Shown: piece after piece, positions 35,790 through 44,514 of the stretch | How positions within the stretch are numbered: the first letter of the stretch is position 1 | Layout of the letters: each line of letters starts with the position of its first letter | Assembly: GCF_019793435.1 (NCBI RefSeq) | Contig: NZ_JAILYH010000016.1 | Location: 124,001 to 188,000 of the forward strand | From: Rhizobium redzepovicii | Lineage (GTDB): Bacteria; Pseudomonadota; Alphaproteobacteria; Rhizobiales; Rhizobiaceae | Reading direction: 5' to 3' | DNA length: 64,000 bases | Notes under the pieces: generated by a model | What the model saw: only the letters and a program-made list of their open reading frames with translations | What the model was told of the DNA's origin: nothing | Database searches by the model: none | Made by a program: the position numbers and the translations under genes

Positions 35790-36566
35790 TCAGGTGGAAA
35801 ACAGATGCACCTGACCCTGCCACAGGCGGGCGACGGTCAGCTTGCCGCTGCGGTAGGCGCGCGTATCGAGATTGAGCCGTCTCGGCCGTATGTCGGGCTC
35901 GTCGTTCGGCGTGTGACCGTGAACGACGAGCTTCGGCAACGGCACCCGGCTTTCGAGAAACCGCTGTCGGATCATGACCAGATCCTCGTCCGTCTGCTCG
36001 TCGAGCGGCAGCTTCGGATTGATGCCGGCATGCACGAAAATCACATTTGGAGTCTCCAGCATCACAGGCATCGCCCGCATGAAATCGATATGCGTGCGCG
36101 GCAGCGACTGGCGCAGGAAGGAATCGAGCTTTGCGCCTGAAGGAAAGACCAGCGGCAGATGCTCCGGATCGAGGCCGTAGGATTTCAGCGACTCCGCCGA
36201 ACCCATCCGCATCCACTCGTCATAGGAAATCCAGCCGTCGATATAGTCGAGCATGGCGATTTCATGATTGCCGGCAAGGCAGATACGGTCGAAATCATCC
36301 GGCGGCGGCGCCATGAGATGGGTGATGACCTGGGCCGATGCCGGTCCGCGGTCGATATAGTCGCCAAGCGTCACGATCAGTTTACGCCCCGGCAGCCGCG
36401 CGGCATCGCGCAGGATCGCCGCCTCGGCTTTCGCAAGCAGATCGAACCGCCCATGAATGTCGCCGATCGCATAGGTTGGGATCGCGGCAATATCCAGCGT
36501 CAGACGTGGTCTCGACTGGCGTGCCATTTTCGAAACCTCGCCGTTGCGAGCAAGAGTATCGCTCAT
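35790..36566 (-). CDS. Metallophosphoesterase of the PPP (Ser/Thr phosphatase) type
   Basis: A 258-residue calcineurin-like phosphoesterase. The metal and catalytic motifs are all present: GDIHGR (35-40), GDYIDRGP, GNHE and, near the end, HGHT. Small bacterial members dephosphorylate proteins, peptides or nucleotides such as diadenosine tetraphosphate; the substrate is not known here. Two adjacent ATGs (36569 and 36566) could start it, and a third in-frame Met lies 13 residues on. It converges on the second RND pump across 32 bp. The 261 bp upstream hold no clear promoter or dyad. Confidence 0.88.
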   Translation of the reverse strand: MSDTLARNGEVSKMARQSRPRLTLDIAAIPTYAIGDIHGRFDLLAKAEAAILRDAARLPGRKLIVTLGDYIDRGPASAQVITHLMAPPPDDFDRICLAGNHEIAMLDYIDGWISYDEWMRMGSAESLKSYGLDPEHLPLVFPSGAKLDSFLRQSLPRTHIDFMRAMPVMLETPNVIFVHAGINPKLPLDEQTDEDLVMIRQRFLESRVPLPKLVVHGHTPNDEPDIRPRRLNLDTRAYRSGKLTVARLWQGQVHLFST

Positions 36567-36827
36567 CATGTTTCTCAATCAAGGAAGCCCCACTTGCCGG
36601 TAAGTAGAGGCGAAAACAAGGCAATCAAGCTGGTAAGAAAATTCAAAGCCTTGGAGTTTTGTAGAAAAACCGGCCTTATCATTCGAGGGCCGATCCCTCA
36701 CTCCTGTATGCCTGCCATCGGCCCGACGATTGGAGCGATTTTCGGAAGGCACGAGGCGCCGAGTCAAACTGTTGCAGCGTTCTTCGCCATCCGAAAAGAC
36801 GCAGAGCGCCGTAGGAAAGAGTGACCG

Positions 36828-37955
36828 ATGGGAACGGTATCGCAGTTTCAGGATAGAAAAAGGCCTCCCGCGCATCGCATCGAAAGTGAAGAGGAGGCGA
36901 TATCCACCGCCCGCGGCCTTGCTGCCGCATTCCGGCACCAGGCGAGCGAACGCGACATCAACCGCGTACTGCCCTTTGCCGAACTCGACGCGCTGTCGGC
37001 ATCGGGACTGACGGCGATCACTGTTCCGCCCGACCATCAAGGGCTCGACGTATCGAACGCGCTGCTCGCCGAAATCGTCGCAATCATTGCCGAGGGCGAT
37101 GCCTCGATCGGCGAGGCGCTGGAAAACCATTTCTGTGTGCTGGAAACGCTGCGCACCCAGGCGACCGAGGATCTGCAGGCATCGCTGTTTGCCCGCGTGT
37201 TGCTCGGGGACCGCTTTGCAGGCGCCACCTTTATCGAAGGAACCGAGCTTACGGCCGAAGGCCCAGGTTACCGCCTGAGCGGGCGAACGCGACAGGCGTC
37301 CGGTATTTTGTTCGCCGACTGGATCGCCGCTGTCGCCGCCGCTCCACCCAGCCGTCCAGTCACCCTTTACCTGGCAGGCGACGACGAAGGCTTGCAGGTG
37401 GTCGACGATTGGGATGGCTTCGGCCAGCGCACCAATGGATCGGCTACGGCCATCGTCGGCACGCTTTACGTCAGTGCCGATGCGATTGCGCCGCCCCCCT
37501 CCTCCGACGTTTCGACCGGTGTCTCGCTCAGCCTGCTGCTCAAGGCAAGTGTCAGCCTCGGCATCGCCCGGGCCGCCTGGAGCGACCTGATGACAGCAAT
37601 TGGCGATCCCGGCACGACGGTCCTTCCCCGCATCGGCGAACGCGCCATCCGCATCGAAGCGACGGCGGCAGCCTTAGAACGGGCTGGCCGTAAACTCGAC
37701 ATTGCACAGGTCAATCCCGTCGAGGCCGCGATGGCGGACGCGCATTTCTCCGCCTCGGCGGCCGCGATCCTCGCCGGGGAAACGTCACTCGACACCGCAA
37801 ACGCGCTGTTCGAACTGGCAGGGGAAACATCGGCCGGCATCGGGCTCAATCTCGACCGGCATTGGCGCAATGCCCGCATTTACGCTCTATCGCTGCCACG
37901 GGACAGGCTGGTGCGTGCTGCAGGCGAATATCGGTCGAAGCCCGGCGACGTCTAA
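36828..37955 (+). CDS. SfnB-like acyl-CoA dehydrogenase-fold flavin oxidoreductase
   Basis: A 375-residue protein of the acyl-CoA dehydrogenase superfamily. Its N-terminal half (LPFAELDALSASGLTAITVP, then DWDGFGQRTNGSAT) matches the SfnB/DszC branch, which is associated with use of sulfones, dimethyl sulfide products or other organosulfur compounds as sulfur source with reduced flavin. Sulfur scavenging is therefore the best guess. There is no flavin reductase, sulfonate ABC transporter or SfnR-type activator beside it, which is unusual. The convergent Rrf2 gene downstream may be a functional neighbour. An intergenic repeat follows the stop. Confidence 0.82.
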   Translation: MGTVSQFQDRKRPPAHRIESEEEAISTARGLAAAFRHQASERDINRVLPFAELDALSASGLTAITVPPDHQGLDVSNALLAEIVAIIAEGDASIGEALENHFCVLETLRTQATEDLQASLFARVLLGDRFAGATFIEGTELTAEGPGYRLSGRTRQASGILFADWIAAVAAAPPSRPVTLYLAGDDEGLQVVDDWDGFGQRTNGSATAIVGTLYVSADAIAPPPSSDVSTGVSLSLLLKASVSLGIARAAWSDLMTAIGDPGTTVLPRIGERAIRIEATAAALERAGRKLDIAQVNPVEAAMADAHFSASAAAILAGETSLDTANALFELAGETSAGIGLNLDRHWRNARIYALSLPRDRLVRAAGEYRSKPGDV

Positions 37956-37960
37956 AGCTC

Positions 37961-38022
37961 TTTGTCTTGATGCATGTCGTTATCCCGGAACCGCTACACA
38001 CTTCCGAGCGACATGCATTCAA
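37961..38022. repeat. Palindromic intergenic repeat, copy B
   Basis: Perfect outer arms ATGCATGTCG (37970-37979) and CGACATGCAT (38009-38018) with inner CGGAA/TTCCG. 37967-37994 is identical to the reverse complement of 755-782. The repeat lies between convergent genes and could also act as a two-way terminator. Confidence 0.8.
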
Positions 38023-38023
38023 T

Positions 38024-38488
38024 TCAGCTGGCGGCGGAGATCGGCAATTCTTCCTTGGGGCCGTCGATGCGGCCGCCGGCGGCGACGAATTGCTCGAGGC
38101 TCATATTGTCGAGAATGGCGGCGATCGCGTCACGAACATCGGTCATCGAGCGCCGCACCTGACAGGTTTCCGGATCGGCGCAGTCGTCGCAGGCCTCGTA
38201 AGCCGTACGGCTGGCACAGCGGATCGGCGCCAGCGGCCCGTCGAGCGTGCGGATGACATGGCCGATGCGGATTTCGGAGGCCGGCCGCGACAGGGAATAC
38301 CCGCCGCCCGGCCCCTTCTTCGAGCGCAGAATGCCGACATTGCGCAGTTCGAGCAGGATCGTATCGAGAAACTTCTTCGGGATATTATTACGGGCGGCGA
38401 TGTCATTGATGAAGGCGGTCTCGCCGGGCGCCAGCCGCGCCAGGTCGACCAGCGCCTTCAGCCCATATTTTCCCTTTTTCGTCAGCAT
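38024..38488 (-). CDS. Rrf2-family transcriptional regulator with four-cysteine cluster
   Basis: 154 residues. The winged helix-turn-helix occupies about 1-75 (MLTKKGKYGLKAL; NIPKKFLDTILLELRNVGIL; GPGGGYSL). Cys91, Cys100, Cys103 and Cys109 follow, where Fe-S-binding family members such as IscR carry their ligands, so a redox- or iron-responsive cluster is plausible. It is not RirA-like at the N terminus. The start at 38488 has AGGG eight bases upstream; an ATG two codons earlier has no room for one. The repeat copy B sits just after the stop. Confidence 0.88.
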   Translation of the reverse strand: MLTKKGKYGLKALVDLARLAPGETAFINDIAARNNIPKKFLDTILLELRNVGILRSKKGPGGGYSLSRPASEIRIGHVIRTLDGPLAPIRCASRTAYEACDDCADPETCQVRRSMTDVRDAIAAILDNMSLEQFVAAGGRIDGPKEELPISAAS

Positions 38489-38571
38489 CGTCATTGCCCT
38501 GTAGAAAACGCAGTATTCACCCCTGCCAATAGCAGGCAAATAGCGTCAAAAGCGTGAACATACAACAAAAT

Positions 38572-38588
38572 AGCTATTATTTATAGCT
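38572..38588. promoter_or_regulatory. Candidate operator upstream of the Rrf2 gene
   Basis: A perfect dyad, AGCTAT-TATTT-ATAGCT, lies 84 bp before the Rrf2 start in an AT-rich stretch and about 100 bp after the SDR stop. It could be an Rrf2 autoregulatory site or a weak terminator for the SDR gene. Confidence 0.4.
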
Positions 38589-38689
38589 TATATCGGCAAC
38601 GTCACAGGCCGCCCGGCAGTCTTGGAACCGACCGAGCAATGCCGCTACCGCTAAGTTCAAAGTGTTACAGCGCTGCGCTGTCGTCTCGC

Positions 38690-39478
38690 TCAGATCGTCT
38701 TCAGCATACCGCCATCGACAAAATAGGTCGAGCCGACGCAATAACTCGCCCGCTCCGAACTCAGAAAGACGAAGACGTTTGCCAGTTCCTCCGGCGTGCC
38801 GAAGCGTTTCGAGGCGGCATGCTCGTTGGCGACGCTCTGCAGGTAGCCCTCCCAGTTGCCGCCGGTTTCGGCGGTCAACTGCTTGGCGGTCTTGATCCAG
38901 TCGGGGGTGAGGATCAGGCCGGCATTGACGCAGTTGACGCGGATATTGTCCGGGATGAGTTCGGTCGAAAGCGTCTTCGAAAACATCATCAGCGCCGACT
39001 TGCTGACATTGTAGATCGGCTCGTACCAGAGCGGCTGGACGGCGCAGATCGAGGCATTGTGCAGGATCACGCCGCCGCCGCGCCTCTTCATCTGAGGGGC
39101 GATGCCGCGCGCAAGCCGCACCGCGGCCATCACATGCAGGTCCCAATAGCTCTGCCACTTCTCATCGGGCGCCTCCATCACCGTCTCGTTCGATCCGGTG
39201 CCGGCATTGTTGATGAGGATATCGGCGCCGCCTCTTTCCGCCGCCGCCGCAATGATCGCCTTCGTTCCGTCGACTGTCGCCAGATCGGCGGCAACAGCGA
39301 CGGCGCTGACGCCGTACTTCTCGGCGATACGGGCGGCCTCCGCCTCGAGCCGTTCGCCGCCGCGGGCCGCCAGCACGAGATTGGACCCCTCAGCCGCCAG
39401 CCCCTCGGCGATCGCCAAGCCGATCCCGACAGACGCGCCTGTTATAACGGCGGTCTTTCCCTTCAGTCCCAGATCCAT
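38690..39478 (-). CDS. Short-chain dehydrogenase/reductase
   Basis: A 262-residue classical SDR. TGASVGIG is at 13-20, NNAG at 90-93, catalytic Ser143, Tyr156 and Lys160. The central part carries extra residues after the active site (DWIKTAKQLTAETGGNWEGY), a substrate lid seen in sugar and steroid-type SDRs. The ATG at 39478 (MDLGLKGK) is the family start. It is divergent from the TIM-barrel isomerase gene across 143 bp, which suggests a shared pathway. Substrate unknown. Confidence 0.88.
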   Translation of the reverse strand: MDLGLKGKTAVITGASVGIGLAIAEGLAAEGSNLVLAARGGERLEAEAARIAEKYGVSAVAVAADLATVDGTKAIIAAAAERGGADILINNAGTGSNETVMEAPDEKWQSYWDLHVMAAVRLARGIAPQMKRRGGGVILHNASICAVQPLWYEPIYNVSKSALMMFSKTLSTELIPDNIRVNCVNAGLILTPDWIKTAKQLTAETGGNWEGYLQSVANEHAASKRFGTPEELANVFVFLSSERASYCVGSTYFVDGGMLKTI

Positions 39479-39621
39479 ATTTTCCTCCGCGCAAGCGACT
39501 GGCGGTTCCGGCCTGATGTGCCAAATGTTCCGCCAATGAAACCTCGCGTCAAGCACTGAGATGCCTCTTGCGGAGGGCACCGATCTGTCGCAGCCTGCAT
39601 CCCCACATGCGAGGAGTTTTC

Positions 39622-40392
39622 ATGCGACGTTATTCAGCCTGCATAGAGTGGCTGTTTGCCGAAGAAGGCGACAGCTTTCCCGATCGCATCCGCCGCGCCC
39701 ATGCCGGCGGCCTGACGGCCATCGAATTCTGGCGCTGGACCGACAAGGATCTGGACGCGATCGAGGCGGTTCTGAGGGAAACCGGCCTTGCCGTCACCAG
39801 CCTCGTCGCCGAGCCGATGATCGCGCTGACCGACGCCGGCAACCGGCAGGCATGGCTGAAAGGCCTTACCGAATCCGTCACGGCCGCAAAGCGTCTCGGC
39901 GCGCCGGTGCTGATTGCCCAGGCCGGCAACGATCTTCCGGGCGTGAGCCGCAAGGAGCAGCGCCGGGCGCTCACCGAAACGCTGAAGGCCGGCGCCGATA
40001 TTCTTGCAGGCGGCGGTGTGCGCCTCGGCGTCGAGCCGCTCAACATCCGCATCGATCATGTCGGCTATTTCCTCGATTCGACCCGCGAAGGTCTCGACAT
40101 CATCGATGACATCGCCCGCCCCGAGATCGGCATCGTCTACGACATCTACCATTCCGCGGTGATGGACGAACGCACCGAAGAGGTGCTGGACGGCCGTCTC
40201 GACCGTGTCTTCCACGTCCATGTCGCCGATCATCCCGGCCGCAACGAACCTGGCTCCGGCGGCATCGACCTAGCCCATCGCCTCGGCTGGATCTTCGCCA
40301 ACGGCTATGACGGCGCCGTCGGCCTGGAATACCGGCCGACCAGACCCGGCGCCGACGCAGTCATGGCCGCGATCGCCTCGCTCGACGGTTAG
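39622..40392 (+). CDS. TIM-barrel isomerase, hydroxypyruvate isomerase-like
   Basis: A 256-residue AP-endonuclease-2-fold (xylose isomerase-like TIM barrel) protein. Residues such as the glutamate in LGVEPLN, the aspartate-histidine in YDIYHS, the histidine in HVHVADHPGRNEPGSG and the final glutamate in GLEYRP fit the metal site and the hydroxypyruvate isomerase/OtnI pattern. It probably isomerises a small keto sugar acid or keto sugar. GAGGAG upstream of ATG 39622 supports the start. Its TAG stop overlaps the stop of the convergent gene (TTAG, 40389-40392). Confidence 0.85.
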   Translation: MRRYSACIEWLFAEEGDSFPDRIRRAHAGGLTAIEFWRWTDKDLDAIEAVLRETGLAVTSLVAEPMIALTDAGNRQAWLKGLTESVTAAKRLGAPVLIAQAGNDLPGVSRKEQRRALTETLKAGADILAGGGVRLGVEPLNIRIDHVGYFLDSTREGLDIIDDIARPEIGIVYDIYHSAVMDERTEEVLDGRLDRVFHVHVADHPGRNEPGSGGIDLAHRLGWIFANGYDGAVGLEYRPTRPGADAVMAAIASLDG

Positions 40393-40925
40393 GTCGGGTT
40401 TGCGCCTTCGGCAAAGGCTTCAAGCTCGGGGTCGAAATCGACCTCGACGACATTGTTAAAGACGGCAGTGGCCAGCATGATGCCGGCAAAGGCGACGAGA
40501 TCGACCAGCACCTTGGTGTCGTAGCGCTGTTTCAGCTTCGCCCAGAGTTCGGTCGGGACCGCATTGGAATCGGCGACGATCGCCTTGCCGAAAGCGTCGA
40601 GCAAAGCTTCCTCCTCGGACAGTTTGAGCGCGTCGGGATTGAAAGCCTTGTTGATCAGCGCCCGGCGAAAGAAGGTGACGGCGATCTTCGATTTCGCCGC
40701 CTTCGAAATCGCATGCGAAAAGATCCAGATCGCCCGGTCGCTGATGATGGGGTCGAGCTCGGCCCGCAGCGTGAACCATTCGGCGTAGATGCGATGGGCG
40801 GCCGGCGAATGCAGCAGCGTCCGCTTCATATTGGTCATGCGTCCGCGCAGCCTGACTTCCTCGTCATGCGCCGCCCGAACCTCTTGTGAAGCGGTGTCGT
40901 AATCGATCTGCGGGAGGTGGCTCAT
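40389..40925 (-). CDS. Carboxymuconolactone decarboxylase/AhpD-fold protein
   Basis: A 178-residue all-helical protein. The pattern HSPAAHRIYAEWFTLRAELDPIISDRAIWIFSHAISKA fits the CMD family in outline (only its position, around 50-90, matters), but the AhpD CxxC redox pair is absent, so peroxidase activity is unlikely. It may be a decarboxylase-like or unknown-substrate enzyme. The ATG at 40925 is chosen by length. Divergent from the cupin gene by 90 bp; its stop overlaps that of the TIM-barrel gene. Confidence 0.72.
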   Translation of the reverse strand: MSHLPQIDYDTASQEVRAAHDEEVRLRGRMTNMKRTLLHSPAAHRIYAEWFTLRAELDPIISDRAIWIFSHAISKAAKSKIAVTFFRRALINKAFNPDALKLSEEEALLDAFGKAIVADSNAVPTELWAKLKQRYDTKVLVDLVAFAGIMLATAVFNNVVEVDFDPELEAFAEGANPT

Positions 40926-41015
40926 TGGGTCCTCTTTCTGACGCACAAAGATAAATCCGCTTGGCCGCCGTGCCGCGCCCACTTAAGTTCCTCATATCGA
41001 AGGTGGAGGCAAGGC

Positions 41016-41489
41016 ATGAGCGACGATCACGAGCATCACCACATCGACTGGCGGGAGCATGGCGTCAAGGTCATTCCCGGCAATTCGCTCGATCCGAACA
41101 CCGCCCAGACGCCGGGGATGAACCGTGCGACGGCAATCAACAACGCCCGCGCCGGCGCCGAGAAGATCTGGGCCGGCACCGTGACGATCCACGCCAATGC
41201 CAAGACCGGCGCTCATCATCACGGCGATCTCGAAAGCATCATTTATGTGGTCAAGGGCAAGGCCCGCATGCGCTGGGGCGAGCACCTGGAATATACCGCC
41301 GAGGCCGGTCCCGGCGATTTCATCTATGTCCCGCCCTATGTGCCGCACCAGGAGATCAACGCCAGCCGCGACGAGACGCTGGAATGCGTGCTCGTCCGCT
41401 CAGGCCAGGAACCCATCGTCGTCAATCTCGATATCGAGCCGGTGGAAAAGCCTGAAGACGTGCCCTGGATCGACCCGATCCATCGCTGA
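41016..41489 (+). CDS. Single-domain cupin protein
   Basis: A 157-residue small beta-barrel protein. Cupin motif 1 is visible as HHHGDLESIIYVVKGKARM (metal ligands His, His, Glu) and motif 2 as PGDFIYVPPYVPHQEIN with the last histidine ligand. A His-rich N terminus (DDHEHHHIDW) could bind metal too. Function could be dioxygenase, isomerase or sugar-binding; not predictable. GGTGGAGG precedes the ATG at 41016. It converges on ugpC with 16 bp between stops. Confidence 0.85.
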   Translation: MSDDHEHHHIDWREHGVKVIPGNSLDPNTAQTPGMNRATAINNARAGAEKIWAGTVTIHANAKTGAHHHGDLESIIYVVKGKARMRWGEHLEYTAEAGPGDFIYVPPYVPHQEINASRDETLECVLVRSGQEPIVVNLDIEPVEKPEDVPWIDPIHR

Positions 41490-41505
41490 TGTATGCCGAC
41501 ATCCG

Positions 41506-42615
41506 TCAGGCGTGAACCGCATTCGCCCCACTCATGGCCGAGTTTTCGATGATCCGGCCGGTATCGGCGGCATAAAGATGGATCGCATTGTGGTCGATCG
41601 CGATGCCGATCGGATCGCCCGACTTCACGGTCACGGCCTCGGTCAGCGCCACAGCGAAGGGCAGCCCGTCGAAATCGGCGTGAACGACGCGGCTCGCGCC
41701 GAGCTCCTCGATGAAGTCGGCCGTTGCCACTAAGGCGCCGGGCGCATCCGGGGCCACCAGACGGGCAGCCTCGGCGCGCATGCCGAGCACGACGCGTTTG
41801 CCTTTCAGCGCTGCGGCGCGTTCGCGCGGCAGCGCGATCTTGCGGCTCTGGTCATAGACGAAGACGCCTTCATCGTTGATCGTGCCTTCGAGCAGGTTCA
41901 TCGCCGGCGTGCCGACGAAGCCGGCGACGAAGCGCGAGACCGGATGATGATAGACTTCCTCAGGCGTGCCGACCTGCTCCACCCTGCCGCCATTCATCAC
42001 CACCAGCCGGTCGGCCAGTGTCATCGCCTCGGTCTGGTCATGCGTGACGAAGATCGAGGTGGCGCCGAGGCGGCGGTGCAGGCGGCGGATTTCAGCGCGC
42101 ATGGCGATGCGCAGCTTGGCGTCGAGGTTCGACAGCGGCTCGTCGAAGAGGAACACCTTCGGTTCGCGGATCATCGCTCGCCCCATGGCGACGCGCTGGC
42201 GCTGGCCGCCGGAAAGGGCGGCCGGCCGGCGGTCGAGGAAGGGTTCGAGGCTGAGCGCTTTGGCGACCTCGGCGACGCGGCGGCTGCGTTCGGCCTTCGC
42301 CACACCGGCCACCTTCAGGGCATAACCGATATTCTCGGCGACGGTCATATGCGGATAGAGCGCATAGTTCTGGAACACCATGGCGCAGCCGCGCTCGCGC
42401 GGCTCCAACTGGTTGACGACCCGGCCGTCGATGGCGATTTCACCGCCGCTGATTTCCTCGAGGCCGGCGATCATGCGCAGCAGCGTGGACTTGCCGCAGC
42501 CGGACGGGCCGAGGATGACGATGAATTCGCCGGACTGGATCTCCAGGTCGACGCCGTGAACGACGGGAGTCTTGCCGTAGCTCTTCTTCACATCACGGAT
42601 TGAGATCGGTGCCAC
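41506..42615 (-). CDS. ugpC: sn-Glycerol-3-phosphate ABC importer, ATPase UgpC
   Basis: A 369-residue MalK/UgpC-type ATPase. Walker A GPSGCGKST is at 36-44, signature LSGGQRQRVAMGRAM follows, then Walker B VFLFDEP and the switch histidine in VTHDQTEAM. The C-terminal third is the MOP-like regulatory domain. It powers uptake of glycerol-3-phosphate or its diesters through UgpAE. Last gene of ugpB-ugpA-ugpE-ugpC, 12 bp after ugpE. The order and the binding protein identity support the name. Confidence 0.9.
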   Translation of the reverse strand: MAPISIRDVKKSYGKTPVVHGVDLEIQSGEFIVILGPSGCGKSTLLRMIAGLEEISGGEIAIDGRVVNQLEPRERGCAMVFQNYALYPHMTVAENIGYALKVAGVAKAERSRRVAEVAKALSLEPFLDRRPAALSGGQRQRVAMGRAMIREPKVFLFDEPLSNLDAKLRIAMRAEIRRLHRRLGATSIFVTHDQTEAMTLADRLVVMNGGRVEQVGTPEEVYHHPVSRFVAGFVGTPAMNLLEGTINDEGVFVYDQSRKIALPRERAAALKGKRVVLGMRAEAARLVAPDAPGALVATADFIEELGASRVVHADFDGLPFAVALTEAVTVKSGDPIGIAIDHNAIHLYAADTGRIIENSAMSGANAVHA

Positions 42616-42627
42616 AGGACTGCTCCT

Positions 42628-43542
42628 TCATTTCTCGGTAGAAATAAGGCCGCGCACGAACCAACGCTGCATCAGAATGACGAGCACCAGCGGAGGCGAC
42701 ATGATGATAAGTGTACCTGCCATGGCGACGTTCCAGTCGGGCAGGCCGAATTCGGATGGGATGAGGGTCTTGAGCTGCGTCACCGCGATGCCGAAACTCG
42801 GGTCGGTAGTAATCAACAACGGCCAGAGATACTGGTTCCAGGCCCAGACGAACATGATGGTAAACAGTGCGATCATGTTTGGTCGCGACAGCGGCAGCAG
42901 AATGTCCCAGAAAAACCGGACCGGACCCGAGCCGTCCATCTTCGAGGCCTCGGCAAGCTCGTCCGGAACGGTCAGATAGAACTGGCGGTAAAGGAAGGTG
43001 CCGGTCGCGGTTGCGACGAGCGGCGCCACCAGGCCGGTATAGGAATTCAGCAGACCCCATTCGAGCTTAATCTGGATGCCGGACACCCAGGCGACCAGCG
43101 CGGTAATTCCGGTGATATCGAGAATCGTCTGGAAAGGCTGCAGCGCGTTGGCCGCGATCGAATAGGTCGGCACGATGCGGACTTCCAGCGGCAGCATCAG
43201 GGTGATGAAGATGATCCAGAAGATCAGATGCCGACCGCGGAAACGGAAGTAGACGATCGAGAAGGCGGCCATGGCGGAAAGGATAACCTTGCCGGCACCA
43301 ACCGCAGCCGCGAAGATGATGCTGTGAATCAGCTTGTTGCCGAGATCGGCGCGGATCCAGGCGGCCTGAGCATTTTCCCAGAAATGCGAGCTCGGGGTCA
43401 GCGGTAGCGGCACTCGGTTGACCGTCTCCAGATCGAGCGTCGATGCGATAATGACGATGACGAAAGGCAGAAGCGCGATCACCATGCCGAGTGCCAGAAG
43501 TGTATAGCAGATGAAGTTGAATATCGGCGTGCGTTCGATCAT
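42628..43542 (-). CDS. ugpE: sn-Glycerol-3-phosphate ABC importer, permease UgpE
   Basis: A 304-residue inner-membrane permease of the MalG type with six helices. The coupling (EAA) loop reads EASKMDGSGPVRFFWDILLP and contacts the ATPase. Compared with the UgpE proteins I know (about 280 residues), it has roughly 25 extra residues around 131-160, in a hydrophobic stretch between VRIVPTYS and LLNSYTGL. The ATG at 43542 leaves 10 bp between it and ugpA. Substrate passage with UgpA is inferred from the operon. Confidence 0.87.
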   Translation of the reverse strand: MIERTPIFNFICYTLLALGMVIALLPFVIVIIASTLDLETVNRVPLPLTPSSHFWENAQAAWIRADLGNKLIHSIIFAAAVGAGKVILSAMAAFSIVYFRFRGRHLIFWIIFITLMLPLEVRIVPTYSIAANALQPFQTILDITGITALVAWVSGIQIKLEWGLLNSYTGLVAPLVATATGTFLYRQFYLTVPDELAEASKMDGSGPVRFFWDILLPLSRPNMIALFTIMFVWAWNQYLWPLLITTDPSFGIAVTQLKTLIPSEFGLPDWNVAMAGTLIIMSPPLVLVILMQRWFVRGLISTEK

Positions 43543-43552
43543 GTCCGCGACC

Positions 43553-44437
43553 TCACTTGTAGTGCACGCGCCGCTCAATGAAGCGGAACTGGAAGATGGT
43601 GAGCAGGACGACGAGCGCCATCAGGATGATCGACTGGGCGGCGGCGCCCGAATAATCGAGCCCCCTGAACCCGTCGAAATAGATCTTGTAGACCATGAGT
43701 TCGGTCGCACGTGCCGGCCCGCCCTGCGTCATGACGTCGACGATGCCGAAGGAATCCTGGAAACTTTCGGTGATGTTGATGACGAGCAGGAAGAACAATG
43801 TCGGCGTCAGCAGCGGCAGCTGGAGATCCCACATCCGGCGCAGCGGCCCGGACCCGTCCATGGCCGCAGCCTCGATCAGCGAGCGCGGAATGCCCTGAAG
43901 CGCCGAAAGGAAGAAGATGAAATTATAGCCGATATATTTCCAGGAAAAGGCGATGATGACGGCGATCATCGCGTCCTTGCCGTCGAGTGCCGGGTTCCAG
44001 AGACCGGGCCAGACATGATTGATGACCGACAGGAGGCCGGCCTCCGGCGCCAGGATGAAGCGGAAGGCGAGACCGAGAGCGGGAGCGGCAATCGCATAAG
44101 GCCAGATGAAGACCGACCGGTAGATCTTGTGGCCGCGCAGCTCGCGATCCGTCAAAAGCGCCAGGATGAGCGCCATCCCCATGGCGATCGCCGTCGAGCT
44201 GAAGCCGAAGATCATGCTGCGGGTGATCGACTCCCAATAGATGGGGTCGCTGAGCAACTGCTTGAAATTGTCGAAACCGACCCAGGCGTTGCCGCCGCCC
44301 CATGGCTGCTCGAGCGTGAACGCCCAATAGAGCGCTTGCGCACTCGGCCAATAGAAGAAGACGAAGATCAGTAGCAGCATCGGAAAGGCGAAGAGCAGTC
44401 CGATCGTCGTCGAGGAGAAAGTGACGCGCTTTTCCAT
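43553..44437 (-). CDS. ugpA: sn-Glycerol-3-phosphate ABC importer, permease UgpA
   Basis: A 294-residue permease of the MalF type with six predicted helices. The EAA loop reads EAAAMDGSGPLRRMWDLQLP. GIVDVMTQGGPARATELMVYKIY matches UgpA-like permeases (position around 235-257). It follows ugpB across 128 bp that contain a very strong hairpin, a common arrangement that lowers permease expression relative to the binding protein. Confidence 0.9.
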   Translation of the reverse strand: MEKRVTFSSTTIGLLFAFPMLLLIFVFFYWPSAQALYWAFTLEQPWGGGNAWVGFDNFKQLLSDPIYWESITRSMIFGFSSTAIAMGMALILALLTDRELRGHKIYRSVFIWPYAIAAPALGLAFRFILAPEAGLLSVINHVWPGLWNPALDGKDAMIAVIIAFSWKYIGYNFIFFLSALQGIPRSLIEAAAMDGSGPLRRMWDLQLPLLTPTLFFLLVINITESFQDSFGIVDVMTQGGPARATELMVYKIYFDGFRGLDYSGAAAQSIILMALVVLLTIFQFRFIERRVHYK

Positions 44438-44514
44438 GAGTGGTCGTTTTCGCCATGATTTCGTTTAAAGCGGGCAGCAGCTTTGCATCCGCGACCGATG
44501 AAGAGAACTTGCGA

